A DNA stretch of 64,000 nucleotides from Catenuloplanes indicus (GCF_030813715.1 NZ_JAUSUZ010000001.1:8476501-8540500); one strand, 5' to 3'. Shown: positions 8,892 to 17,396, numbered from the stretch's first letter. Notes: generated by a model from the sequence alone, not told the origin. Translations and numbers: made by a program.

Positions 8892-9892
8892 ATGTCACGT
8901 ACGGTCATCGGCCGGCCGATCTGGGACATGCTCGGTGCACGGATGCCACGCGGCGTCCTCGGGCTGAGCGACCCCGACCTGCACCTGATCGACGGCCGCT
9001 GGGTGATGTACATCGGCGGCTTCTCCAGCGGCTTCCGCAACCGGCTCTACCGTGCCCGGCTGCCGGCCGGCGGCGTGCCGGAGCGGGGTCGCTGGCTGCT
9101 CGACCGGCACCCGATCGTCGCCGGCCCGCCCGCGGGCGCGTGGGACGCCGGCGGCATGCACACCCCGAGTTACGTGCCACCCCACGGCGGCCGGGGTGCG
9201 CGCATCTACTACGCGGGCCGGTCGAACGCACGCCACTACGGCACGGGCAGCACGTACGCGATCGGCCTGCTGACCCGGGACCCGCGTGGACGCGGCATCC
9301 GGCGCCGGTGCTGCGCGGCTGGCCGGGGCGGGACAGCGTGCTCGAACCGCTGGCCGTCCCGGTCGACGGCGGCTATCGCATGTGGTTCCTCGCCACCCCG
9401 CACGAGGTCGGTCCCGGCGAGCAGCCCGACTTCGAACTGCACGTGACCGACAGTGCGGACGGCATCCGGTGGGACCCCGCGCGCCGCTTCGCCACCGCGG
9501 CGGAGGGCTACTTCGACAACGCGATCTACCGGACACCGTACGGGTGGGAGATGATGCTCGCGCGCGGCACCAACCTGCACGGCACCGTCCCGTACCCCGG
9601 CCAGGGCCTGTGGATCATGCGCGCCGCGACGCCGTCGCCGGACCGCGCGGCCTGGTCACCCCCGGAGCGCGTGCTCGACACCGCCGCGCCCGGCACGCCG
9701 TCGTGGCTGGGCCGCGGCGTCTGCGGTCCGTCGGTCGTGCCGCTGCCCGGCGGCCGGCGAATCGTGTTCCTCACCGGCACCCACGCCACCGCCTCCTGGC
9801 CGGCCGCCGCACGGCGCCGGTGGGTACACGCCCGGCGGCTCCCCGTCCCGGCACCGTACTTCCTGGCCACCGGCACCGTCACGGTGACGTGA
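8892..9892 (+). pseudogene. GH43-like beta-propeller glycosidase with frameshift
   Basis: Two overlapping frames together encode one propeller protein of about 333 residues. The first (ATG 8892, with GAGGGGG upstream) gives LSDPDLHLIDGRWVMYIGGF and runs to about TRDPRG at 9285. The second continues with WTRHPAPVLRGWPG and ends at 9892 after GPSVVPLPGG. The join needs one missing base near 9285-9292. The D-P-D motif and repeated W-x-M-Y/F blades resemble GH43/GH32-like sugar hydrolases. No signal peptide is visible. It is either a sequencing error or a recent inactivation, since both halves remain well conserved. Confidence 0.65.
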
Positions 9893-9993
9893 ACGGCCCG
9901 GCGCCGCATCATCGTCCGGCCCGCGGCGCCTCCGACTCACAGCCCGACCAGCAGCGTCGCCCGCTCGTCATGCGCGACGATGACCGTGACGCG

Positions 9994-10566
9994 TCATCCG
10001 CGCCGATCATCATCGCGTTCGCCGGCCGCCGTGTCCGTGGCCGGGAAGTTCTTCTTCGCCCAGGCACCGGTGGCCCGCGTACTGGTGAAGTTGACCCCGC
10101 CGCCGATCACACCGCCCACCAGGGGCGCGAGCTTGGTCAGGTTCACCACGCCCGTGGCGCCCGCCTTGGTGATCAGCCGGAAGCCGACCGCCTGATTGAT
10201 CTGGATCAGAACGCGGCCGGGGACCTGCTTGACGGCGCTGAGCGCGGACTTCGTACCGATCTGGACACCCGCCTGCGACAGCGCCTCGGTCGCTGAAGAA
10301 CCGATCAACGACATGAGTACGACGGACCGCACTTCCTCGGAGCGGATGTCGTACCCCCGCAGGTGCGCGATCGCGCCGGCGAGCCGCGCCTGAGTGAGCC
10401 GCTCATCCGCGATCTGCGCCGACCCCTTCCACGGGCCCATCTCGTCGACGCCGACGCTGGAGAGTTTGTCGGTGATCTCCATCGCCTTGCTGCCCAGGCG
10501 CTGCAACGATGACAAGTGTTCCGCATCCGGACCGCCGTCGGCCGATCCCTCGAACTCGTCGCTCAC
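9994..10566 (-). CDS. EcsC family protein, apparently internally shortened
   Basis: About 190 residues from GTG 10566 (start uncertain, no clear ribosome binding site). The C-terminal half is a clear EcsC-family match: HLRGYDIRSEEVRSVVLMSL, then NQAVGFRLITKAG and PLVGGVIGGGVN near the end. The N-terminal DKLSSVGVDEMGPWKGS segment is also family-like. As I recall the family, a glycine-rich hydrophobic stretch of about 40-50 residues normally separates these parts, and here they are joined by only about 20 residues. EcsC proteins are peripheral membrane proteins of unclear role. Confidence 0.7.
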   Translation of the reverse strand: MSDEFEGSADGGPDAEHLSSLQRLGSKAMEITDKLSSVGVDEMGPWKGSAQIADERLTQARLAGAIAHLRGYDIRSEEVRSVVLMSLIGSSATEALSQAGVQIGTKSALSAVKQVPGRVLIQINQAVGFRLITKAGATGVVNLTKLAPLVGGVIGGGVNFTSTRATGAWAKKNFPATDTAAGERDDDRRG

Positions 10567-10709
10567 CCGGATGAGACTATGGGCCGCATCGGGTGCCCGG
10601 CGTCGGTGACAACGGTGCATCCCAGTCGCCGATCCGCCTGCACCGGATCCACCATCAATCCAGTACGCCGGGGACTCCGCTGTCAGCGGCGCCGCCGAGG
10701 GGCGTGTCC

Positions 10710-11261
10710 TCACGGGGACTTGAGGCGCCGGCGTTCGACGATGCTGGTCGCGGTGACCACGCTCAGCGGGGGTACGTCCTTGGCGACGACGGCGCCCGCG
10801 CCGACCACCGAGCCGCGGCCGATCGTCACGCCCGGGGTGACCGTGACCGCGGCACCGATCCACACGTCATCCTCGATCACGATGGGCGCGCGGGTGATGA
10901 AATCGTAGCGTTCGTCCAGTTCGACCGGGTGGCCGGCGGTGCTGAGCGTCACCCGGGGGCCGATCATGACCCGGTCACCGATCGTGATGCCACCGTAGTC
11001 GAGGAAGAAGCACCCCTGATTGATGAACACCCGCTCCCCGAACGCCGCCCCCAGCCCGTAGTCACAGTGGAACGGCGGCAGGATCGACAGCGACTCCGGC
11101 ACCGCCCCGCCGAAGATCTGCGCGAGCACCTCCCGCCGTGCATCGACCGCGTCGAACGGCAGCGCGTTGAGCCGCGCCGACAGTTCCATGGCGACCCGCA
11201 CCCGCTCCGCGAACGCCCGCGACTCCGCCGTCCGGTTCCGTACCCGTCGCTCATTCCGCAC
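10710..11261 (-). CDS. LacA/Maa-type sugar O-acetyltransferase
   Basis: 183 residues with a left-handed beta-helix acetyltransferase fold. The N-terminal helical cap (MELSARLNALPFD) is followed by hexapeptide turns such as ITIGDRVMIGP and VWIGAAVTVTPGVTIG. The catalytic His lies in the STAGHPV motif, as in galactoside and maltose acetyltransferases. It would move acetyl from acetyl-CoA to a sugar or related acceptor in the cytoplasm. The GTG start at 11261 lacks a strong ribosome binding site. The CoaD-like gene lies just upstream in the same orientation (17-base gap), so the two may share a transcript. Confidence 0.88.
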   Translation of the reverse strand: MRNERRVRNRTAESRAFAERVRVAMELSARLNALPFDAVDARREVLAQIFGGAVPESLSILPPFHCDYGLGAAFGERVFINQGCFFLDYGGITIGDRVMIGPRVTLSTAGHPVELDERYDFITRAPIVIEDDVWIGAAVTVTPGVTIGRGSVVGAGAVVAKDVPPLSVVTATSIVERRRLKSP

Positions 11262-11277
11262 GGCCCGATGATGGCAC

Positions 11278-11688
11278 TCAGGCGCGCATTGCCTGCGCCG
11301 CCGTGGAGGATGTCGTCGCGAGGCTGGGGCGGGCCGGTACGAAGAGCGTGGTCACGCCCAGCGCGTCGTTCATCGCGGCCAGATCGCGCTCGTGCTGCCA
11401 GTCGGCCGAGTTCCGGACGCCGCGGACGATCACCCCGATGTCCCGCCGCCGGCAGTAGTCCGCGGTCAGCCCGTCCCACGCGTGCACCGACACGTTCCCC
11501 CACTCCGCCGGCATCACCTCGCGGATCGCCGCCGCCCGGGCGACCGCCGTCCGCGCCGGCCGCTTGCCGCCGTTGACCGCGACCAGCACCGTGACGTGCG
11601 TGAACAGTCGCCGGGACCGTTCCACGACGTCGAGGTGACCCGCGGTGAACGGATCGAACGTGCCGGGATAGACCGCGCGGTGCGCCAC
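11278..11688 (-). CDS. CoaD-like phosphopantetheine adenylyltransferase, shortened
   Basis: 136 residues. The nucleotidyltransferase signature is intact: PGTFDPFTAGHLDVVERS at the N-terminus (T-x-G-H loop), IVRGVRNSADWQHERDLAAMN in the middle, and a serine pair near the end. Bacterial CoaD is usually about 160 residues; here the last 20-25 residues after the TSS motif are missing. It may be a divergent or weakened paralogue rather than the housekeeping coenzyme A enzyme, which in actinobacteria is normally next to rsmD. That synteny is absent here. Confidence 0.75.
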   Translation of the reverse strand: MAHRAVYPGTFDPFTAGHLDVVERSRRLFTHVTVLVAVNGGKRPARTAVARAAAIREVMPAEWGNVSVHAWDGLTADYCRRRDIGVIVRGVRNSADWQHERDLAAMNDALGVTTLFVPARPSLATTSSTAAQAMRA

Positions 11689-11700
11689 CGCCCCAGCCTA

Positions 11701-11759
11701 GAGCCTGTATCGACGTGGGGGCCTCGCCGCAGCCCGGCATCCCACGTCGATACAGGCTC
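11701..11759. repeat. 19-bp perfect inverted repeat
   Basis: GAGCCTGTATCGACGTGGG at 11701-11719 is repeated as its exact reverse complement at 11741-11759, around a 21-base spacer. It lies between the 5' end of the CoaD-like gene (minus strand) and the truncated methyltransferase (plus strand), so it is not at the 3' end of either. It may be a hairpin regulatory site or the scar of a small mobile element. Confidence 0.8.
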
Positions 11760-11768
11760 CAGCTGTGA

Positions 11769-12215
11769 ACCCGTGCACTCCCTCTTGACCGGTGCGGGCC
11801 TCGCCGGGGCCATCACATCCCGGACCTGGGGGCGGCCGCGCGCGAGATCCGCCGGGTGCTGAAACCGGGCGCGCCGGTGCTGATCCGCTCCGCGTTCGCC
11901 GGCCGGTACGGGGGGATCCACCTGTTCCGCTGGTTCCCGGAGGCGATCGCGGTGTTCGACCGCTGTCCGGGCATCCCCGCCGTCGAGACGGCGTTCGCGA
12001 CCGCCGGATTCACCACCACGGCCTGCGTACCGGTGCCGCAGGTCTCCGCCCGCTCGGTGGCCGAGGCCGCCGCCACGCTCCGGCGCGAGGCGCACACGCC
12101 ACTGCAACTGATCACCGACGAGGCGTACGCGGCCGGCGTCGCCCGGCTGGCCGAGCCCGCGCGCACCGGGTCCGGACCGGTCGTCGACGTGTTCGATCTG
12201 CTGGTGCCGCGGTGA
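11769..12215 (+). pseudogene. 5'-truncated SAM-dependent methyltransferase
   Basis: The frame is open from the TGA at 11766 to 12215. It encodes the second half of a class I methyltransferase: GHHIPDLGAAAREIRRVLKP is motif IV-V, followed by the PVLIRSAF strand and a C-terminal cap. Motif I, the SAM-binding glycine loop, and about 100 N-terminal residues are absent. The break falls next to the inverted repeat at 11701-11759. A GTG within the RVLKPG motif could start a short protein, but it would have no SAM site. Confidence 0.7.
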
Positions 12216-12310
12216 GCCGATCCAGTCGCGGTCCAGTCGGTGCTGGCACGGTGGGCCGCAGCGGTCACCGCCGGTGGGAAGGCGGCCGGCCGCGCCGAAG
12301 GAGGAGTTCC

Positions 12311-12718
12311 GTGAAACTGTCCACTCTGGCCGCGGCCGCCACGCTCGCCACCGTCGCACTCACCTCGATCCCGTCGCCGGCCGCCGCGTTCGGCCAGGAG
12401 ACGTTCGGCTGCCGGGTGTCGCCGGGGCCGGTCGTCCCGTTCACCCCGGTGTGCACGAACCTGCACCTCTACCGGAACGTGCAGGTCGGCTTCCTCGTGG
12501 ACAACCTCAGCGGAAGCTACACGTTCTCCTGGAACGTCACCGGCCCGTACTCCTCGGTGGTCAGTGGTTGCACCGCGACGTCGGCGAGCTGCGCGGTCGC
12601 GGTCAGCGCGGTCAGCGACATGGAGATCGTGGCCTGGGTGACGTACAGCCAGAACGGCCAGACCGCCTCGAAACGCGCGTCCGCCACGATCAACGCCGTG
12701 TGCGCGGAGTTCTGCTGA
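12311..12718 (+). CDS. Small secreted cysteine-rich protein
   Basis: 135 residues from GTG 12311, with a strong AAGGAGG 6 bases upstream. A Sec signal (about 1-26, ending SPAAA) precedes a mature domain of about 109 residues with six cysteines, probably three disulfides, and Ser/Thr/Val-rich beta-strand character (SYTFSWNVTGP). This looks like an extracellular beta-sandwich domain. No family is recognised. A bidirectional hairpin follows at once. Confidence 0.8.
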   Translation: MKLSTLAAAATLATVALTSIPSPAAAFGQETFGCRVSPGPVVPFTPVCTNLHLYRNVQVGFLVDNLSGSYTFSWNVTGPYSSVVSGCTATSASCAVAVSAVSDMEIVAWVTYSQNGQTASKRASATINAVCAEFC

Positions 12719-12727
12719 CCTTCCCCG

Positions 12728-12757
12728 GAGGCGGCGGCGTCGCCAGGCCGCCGCCTC
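12728..12757. terminator. Bidirectional hairpin terminator
   Basis: Perfect 11-base arms at 12728-12738 and 12747-12757 around an 8-base loop. The hairpin lies between the stop of the small secreted protein (12718) and the stop of the convergent methyltransferase fragment (12760), so it can serve both. Confidence 0.75.
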
Positions 12758-12759
12758 AC

Positions 12760-13107
12760 CTACCGCTCCCGGCGGACCAGCAGGTAGCCGTGCCACGGCT
12801 CCACGTCCTCGGCCGGGACGCCGCCCTCGAACACCTCCGCGAACCCGGCGGCGGCGCACCGGTCCCGCCTCTCCGCGGCCGGCAGCCAGTACCGGTCGAA
12901 GTCCACGCCGAGCCTGGCGACGCGACTGCCCGGCAGGTTCCGGTGCCCGCTACCGTCCCCGTGCTCGAACGCGGCCACCAGATATCCGCCGGGCCGTACC
13001 ACGCGCGCGAGTTCGGCGAACGCCCGCGGCCGCGACTCCGGCGCCAGGAAGAGCAGCGAGAACCAGCACACCACACCGGCCAGTGACTCCTCGGCCCCCG
13101 CGTCCAT
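12760..13107 (-). pseudogene. Second 5'-truncated methyltransferase
   Basis: 115 residues corresponding to the C-terminal two thirds of a small class I methyltransferase: ESLAGVVCWFSLLFLAPE, then AFAELARVVRPGGYLVAAFEHG, then the terminal GYLLVRRER strand. The N-terminal SAM-binding motif I is missing; upstream sequence runs straight into the 3' end of the beta-lactamase-fold gene. A GAGAAGG happens to sit 6 bases before the ATG at 13107, so a short product could still be made. It is unrelated in sequence detail to the fragment at 11769-12215. Confidence 0.6.
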
Positions 13108-13127
13108 CCCGTACCTTCTCCGGCCGT

Positions 13128-14084
13128 TCAGCCGTACCAGCGAGCCGCGAGCGCGATCAGCGCGCGCAGCGTGTCCATGCGGTCGTCATCGTCGATCATG
13201 ACCGCGACCGCCGTGCCCGACGCCGGCCACACGAACGAGAAAGAGCTGAAGCCCACGTTCTGCCCGGTGTGCCCGAAATACCCGTCACCGACCTCGGCGC
13301 CGACCCCGAACCCGCCCGGCACCTGCGGTGTCACCATCTGCGCCGCCAGCTCCACCGGCAGCAGCGCGGACTCACCGCGCACGGCCCGGTCGATCTCCAG
13401 CTCCAGCCGTACCAGATCCGCCGGTGTGCTCCACAGCCCCGCCGCCGCCAGCTCCGGCTGCGTGTGCCAGCCACCCGGCACCGGCACGCCACCGCGGTGC
13501 CCGGTCGCCGCGCCGCGATCCCAGTGATCGTACGGAAATCTCTGGCCATAGCCGCTGTCGGCCATGCCGGCCGGCTCCAGGACCAGCCGCGCCATCAGCG
13601 CGGCGAACGGCGTCCCGGTCACGTCCGCGAGAAGCTGCTCGACAACGGAGTAGTGACTCCCCGAATAGCGAAACGTCGCGCCCGGCACCAGCTCCCGCCG
13701 CACCGGCGGCGTGTTCGCCGGCGGCTCACCCCGCAGAACCTCCAGCAGCGACGGTACGGGTTCACCCGCCGCATACCCCGGATACCAGTTCTCGGTCAGC
13801 CCCGCCGTGTGCGCCAGCAGCTGCCGCACGGTCACCGTGCCACGCCCCGGCAGCCGCCAGGTCGTCAGATAGTCGCCGACGTCGGCATCGAGCTCGATGA
13901 CCCCATCGGCAACCAGTCGCAGCGCACCTAACGCCGCGACGTGCTTACTGATCGAACACGCCGGAAACAGCAGCTCCGGCCCATCCGTCCAGACGACCCC
14001 GTCCCGCCGGCCCACCGCCACCGCGACACCGGCCGCCCGTCCACCACCCGCGGCCACACTTCGCCACTCCTCCGCGAACCCCAC
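13128..14084 (-). CDS. Serine hydrolase, beta-lactamase/PBP4* fold
   Basis: 318 residues. The class C beta-lactamase-like family is shown by the S-x-x-K motif in PACSISKHV, the tyrosine motif in FRYSGSHYSVVEQLL, and an H-T-G box near the C-terminus (GHTGQNVGF). The middle motif carries Gly where Asn is common (YSG instead of YSN). No signal peptide is evident, so it may act on cytoplasmic esters or peptides rather than as a secreted beta-lactamase. The GTG start at 14084 is tentative. Confidence 0.85.
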   Translation of the reverse strand: MGFAEEWRSVAAGGGRAAGVAVAVGRRDGVVWTDGPELLFPACSISKHVAALGALRLVADGVIELDADVGDYLTTWRLPGRGTVTVRQLLAHTAGLTENWYPGYAAGEPVPSLLEVLRGEPPANTPPVRRELVPGATFRYSGSHYSVVEQLLADVTGTPFAALMARLVLEPAGMADSGYGQRFPYDHWDRGAATGHRGGVPVPGGWHTQPELAAAGLWSTPADLVRLELEIDRAVRGESALLPVELAAQMVTPQVPGGFGVGAEVGDGYFGHTGQNVGFSSFSFVWPASGTAVAVMIDDDDRMDTLRALIALAARWYG

Positions 14085-14112
14085 CCGCCGAGTATGCCGC
14101 GACCGCTCAAGG

Positions 14113-14646
14113 TCATCCCCTGGACTGAACCTGAAGAGCGGTCCGCGCCGAGTCTATGAAGGCGACATACCCGTCCCGGAGAGCCTGATAGGCGCGCTCA
14201 TAATCCTGTCGCACCCCGTCGTCATCCGCATCGATCAGCAATCCCAGCCGCCTCTGCGTCTCCAATACCGCCAGCCGCACCTGCTCGGCTGCCACCGCGA
14301 CGTCGGCGGGCCCGTCCAGCAGGACCTCGCGCGTCGCCCGCGTGACCGCACCGGCCGGACCGCCCATCCGCTCATGCATATCGCTCAGCCGCCGCCGCCG
14401 CACCTCACGATCTGGCGTCCCGTCCACGTCCGGGAACTGCCAGCACACCTCCATGAAGCCGTGCACACATGCCATGACCTCGCGATAGGCAGCCCGGCGG
14501 CGTTCCCGTTGCTGAGCGAGCGCGGCCGAGACACCGGCCGATCGTGTCTGGGCGAGCGCCGCACGTGAGGCGCCGAGCGCGCCGATGAGGCTCGCTCCCA
14601 GCGCGGTGACTCCGGTGATGGCACCGACCCACAACTCGTTCGCCAT
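14113..14646 (-). CDS. Membrane-anchored protein with cytoplasmic helical domain
   Basis: 177 residues from ATG 14646. Residues 5-25 form one glycine/alanine-rich transmembrane helix (VGAITGVTALGASLIGALG). The rest is a charged, mostly helical domain of about 150 residues. This layout is common in actinomycete proteins of unknown function. No enzymatic motif is seen. Its neighbours do not suggest a pathway. Confidence 0.7.
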   Translation of the reverse strand: MANELWVGAITGVTALGASLIGALGASRAALAQTRSAGVSAALAQQRERRRAAYREVMACVHGFMEVCWQFPDVDGTPDREVRRRRLSDMHERMGGPAGAVTRATREVLLDGPADVAVAAEQVRLAVLETQRRLGLLIDADDDGVRQDYERAYQALRDGYVAFIDSARTALQVQSRG

Positions 14647-14673
14647 GCGCGCAGTATGGCAACGCACAGCAAT

Positions 14674-15297
14674 TCAGAGGACGCCCTGGTGACGCGCGAG
14701 ATGCCGGTCCAGGACCGACAGATAACCGTCGGCGTCATGACCGGCGAGCAGGCGGGCCAGGTCCTCGTGCTCGTCCAGCGCCTCGTCCGGCTTCAGGCCA
14801 CCGACCGTGAAGACCTGGTGGAACAGCCGCAGCTGCCGATCGCGCAGCAAATCGTAGAAATGCGCCGCGATACGGTTGCCCGACAGCGTGATCACCGCCC
14901 CGTGAAAATCACAGTCCGCCACCACGTACGCGTTCAGATCGTCCGAATCGAGCGCCTCCCGCTGGTAGCCGAGCGGCGTGCGCAGCGCCGCCGCGATCCG
15001 CCCCGGATCGATGCGGTCCGCGACCACACGGGCGGCGGCGGTGCGTTCCAGCGCCGCCCGCATCTGCAGCACATCCCGCGCCTCACCCGGCGGAATCGCC
15101 GTCACCACCGCACCCTGCCGGCTGGAGAGGGTCAGCAGCCGCTCCGCCTCCAAACGAAGAAACGCCTCGTGAACAGGCGTGCGACTGAGTTCCAACTCAG
15201 CGCAGATCTGCCCCTCGCTGAGCCGCGCGCCACCGGCCAGCTCACCCCGGATGATGCGCTCCTTCATATACGCGTACGCGCGCTCGGCCGCCGTCAT
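14674..15297 (-). CDS. GntR family regulator, FCD subgroup
   Basis: 207 residues from ATG 15297. The N-terminal winged helix reads MKERIIRGELAGGARLSEGQ, then LELSRTPVHEAFLRLEAERLL, which is the GntR signature. The C-terminal all-helical FCD ligand domain contains DFHGAVITLSGN and an HEDLARLLAGHDADGYLSVLDRHL ending, with His/Asp positions typical of metal-bound FCD pockets. Ligand and targets are unknown; no metabolic operon adjoins it. Confidence 0.9.
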   Translation of the reverse strand: MTAAERAYAYMKERIIRGELAGGARLSEGQICAELELSRTPVHEAFLRLEAERLLTLSSRQGAVVTAIPPGEARDVLQMRAALERTAAARVVADRIDPGRIAAALRTPLGYQREALDSDDLNAYVVADCDFHGAVITLSGNRIAAHFYDLLRDRQLRLFHQVFTVGGLKPDEALDEHEDLARLLAGHDADGYLSVLDRHLARHQGVL

Positions 15298-16178
15298 CCC
15301 GCCACCATATCGCGACTGATGACAATCAAAATCAAGATCATTCAACGGTACGGGAAGTGCCGCACGATCCGATCGAGGTAGCTCGCAGACCCGTTGTCAC
15401 ATTCAGGCCGTCGACGGCAACGTGCCAACCGCGGCCCGGCCCGCGATCCCACGGCCGGCCTTCGCGGCTCGACCCGGCGCGAACGTGGCGCCGATGACGG
15501 CACGTCAGCGGCTCGCGTTGCCCCGCTCGGCGGGAACGTGGCCGATGCCGCTCAAAGTAGTTGACTTTGGAGTGCACGCGACGAAGGCACACCGTCCCAC
15601 CTGCGAGGACGGTCCCGTGCCCCTGGCATGCCAGGCAGGCGAAGGTGAACCGACCGCCCTGACTGCCGTGTCGCGATATTCCGGGCACCACGTGCCCCGG
15701 CTTGCTGACCTTGTGCACGCAGGAGTGGCCCGGATGCCGGCTCGTCCACCGGCCGGCCGGCTCGCCCGCCGGCCGGCCGGCTCGCCCGCCGGCCGGTCGG
15801 GCGAGGCGGCCGGGCCGTTCCCGCTTCACGGTGTCGCCGGCACCGCCGCAGGTCAGCGTCGCGCCACCCCCGAGCGTGGCGCGCAGCCCACCCACCCCGT
15901 CCGGCCGGGTGTAGCCGGCCGGACGGCGCTGTTGCACCTCGTCACCCCACGGCCGCGGCCCATCCGTGCACCGGCCTCGACCCCGAGCTGGACCAGCGGC
16001 GATCCGGCGCGGCCGGCCGCGGCCGGCACCGGCATCCACTCGCCCTTCTCCGACGCGTCGAGCGCGTCGAGCGCGCCCAGCCCGTCGAAGTGGAGTACGG
16101 CCACGCCCTCGTGCGGCTTCGTGACGGCGTGCGCGTGGCAGTGCCGGAAGGAGCATCCGACCTGAACCCGGGTTGAGG
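15298..16178. other. Long intergenic stretch without supported gene
   Basis: About 880 bases. Open frames exist on both strands (for example plus 15422-16165 and minus 15853-16182) but show repeat-driven composition, no recognisable domain and no ribosome binding site. A minus-strand stretch around 15560-15720 encodes clustered Cys/His residues but no known fold. A 20-bp tandem repeat lies inside. Confidence 0.4.
15732..15800. repeat. 20-bp GC-only tandem repeat
   Basis: GGCCGGCCGGCTCGCCCGCC occurs exactly at 15751-15770 and 15771-15790, with degenerate partial copies on both sides (15732-15750 and 15791-15800). It lies in non-coding sequence. Confidence 0.8.
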
Positions 16179-16937
16179 TCAAGGCCTGTCGAAGGCCGCG
16201 ATCACGGCCGCGCGGGCGGCCTCGTCGTCGATGGTCGCGGTGCCGTCACCGTCCTGGTCGCCGTACGCGCCGAACTGTGCGTGGTTCATGCCCTCGACCT
16301 CGACGAACGTCGCGTCGGCCGGCAGCAGGCGGGCCGCGTCCCGGATGTCCTGCGGCGTGCTGAACCCGTCGCGGGAGCCGCCGACACTGAGCACCGGCAG
16401 TGTCGTACCGGAGATGTCGTCGTTGCAGTACGACCCGAGCAGCACCAGCCCGGCGACCCGGTCCGGCTCGTCCGCCGCGTACGTGCAGGCGCGCACACCG
16501 CCGAGCGAGTGCCCGCCGACCGTCCACCGGGTTACCTCCGGCGCGAGCGCGGTGAACTCGGCCAGCGTGCGCCGCTCCAGGATCGCGAAGCGCAGCGGCG
16601 GGCGTACGATCACCACGGTCGTACCGGCCGTGACCAGCGGCGCGAGCGTCCACGCGTACGCCTCCGCCTCGACCCGCGCGCCGGGCACGAACACCAGGCC
16701 GTCGCCGGTCGACGCCACGGCCGGCCGCATGATCAGCGCATCCCCGGTGTCCTCCACCCCGGACGCCACCTCGGCGAGCCGGGCCGGGTCCGCCCGCAGC
16801 GGCGTGCCCAGCCGCACCCCGGCCACCACCAGCAGGACCACGACCAGCGCCGCGATCGCGCCGAGCGTCCACCACAGCACGCGGCGGCGCCGCCGTACCG
16901 GTGGGGCCTGGTGTGCCTGTTCTTCCCCAGCGTTCAT
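16179..16937 (-). CDS. Membrane-anchored alpha/beta hydrolase
   Basis: 252 residues from ATG 16937 (a TTG two codons earlier is possible). One N-terminal transmembrane helix (WWTLGAIAALVVVLLVVAG) follows a basic cytoplasmic patch. The extracytoplasmic domain is an alpha/beta hydrolase with the nucleophile in GHSLGG and the catalytic His in GMNHAQFG; FVPGARVEAEAYA is the oxyanion strand region. It resembles the alpha/beta-hydrolase_5 group. The substrate is unknown, probably an ester or lipid. The rhodanese gene lies 46 bases upstream in the same direction. Confidence 0.85.
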   Translation of the reverse strand: MNAGEEQAHQAPPVRRRRRVLWWTLGAIAALVVVLLVVAGVRLGTPLRADPARLAEVASGVEDTGDALIMRPAVASTGDGLVFVPGARVEAEAYAWTLAPLVTAGTTVVIVRPPLRFAILERRTLAEFTALAPEVTRWTVGGHSLGGVRACTYAADEPDRVAGLVLLGSYCNDDISGTTLPVLSVGGSRDGFSTPQDIRDAARLLPADATFVEVEGMNHAQFGAYGDQDGDGTATIDDEAARAAVIAAFDRP

Positions 16938-16982
16938 GATCAACCCAATCCTGCGACTCGCGGCCCGGCCGGGACGATCATG

Positions 16983-17396
16983 TCATTCGCGCACGTCCGC
17001 GGGCCCGGTCGCGATCGGCAGCCCGGCCTCGATCCAGGCCTCCACGCCGCCGGCGAGATCGGTGGCCCGGTGCAGACCGACCGCCCGCAGGCTCGCCGCG
17101 GCCAGGCTCGAGCTGTAGCCCTGCCGGCACACCACCACGACCGGCACGTCATACCCGGTCGCCTCCGGGATCCGGTTCTCCGACGCGGGGTCCAGCCGCC
17201 ATTCCAGCACGGTCCGGTCGATGACGATCGCACCCGGTAGATCCCCCTGCCGGGCCCGCTGCCGGTCCGTCCGCGTGTCGATCAACAGCGCCTCGCCGGC
17301 GGAGACCGCGTCACGGACCTCCCGCGGCGTCAGCCGCCGCACGCCGCGCCGCGCCCGCGCCAGCAGCTCGTCCACCCCAACCGAGACCGTCGTCAT
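16983..17396 (-). CDS. Rhodanese-like domain protein
   Basis: 137 residues from ATG 17396. A single rhodanese domain with LTPREVRDAVSAGEALLIDTR at the start, GDLPGAIVIDR, and the active-site loop CRQGYSSSLAA carrying the catalytic cysteine. The domain ends with GGVEAWIEAGLP. Likely a sulfurtransferase or persulfide carrier. The alpha/beta hydrolase follows on the same strand, which may be only adjacency. Confidence 0.88.
   Translation of the reverse strand: MTTVSVGVDELLARARRGVRRLTPREVRDAVSAGEALLIDTRTDRQRARQGDLPGAIVIDRTVLEWRLDPASENRIPEATGYDVPVVVVCRQGYSSSLAAASLRAVGLHRATDLAGGVEAWIEAGLPIATGPADVRE

Noticed and set aside
11701-11759. Inverted repeat as terminator of the CoaD-like gene
   Set aside because: It lies at the 5' end of that minus-strand gene and upstream of the plus-strand fragment, so it cannot terminate either.
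15422-16165. 247-codon plus-strand frame as a gene
   Set aside because: Pro/Ala/Arg-rich, crosses a 20-bp tandem repeat, has no ribosome binding site and no domain.
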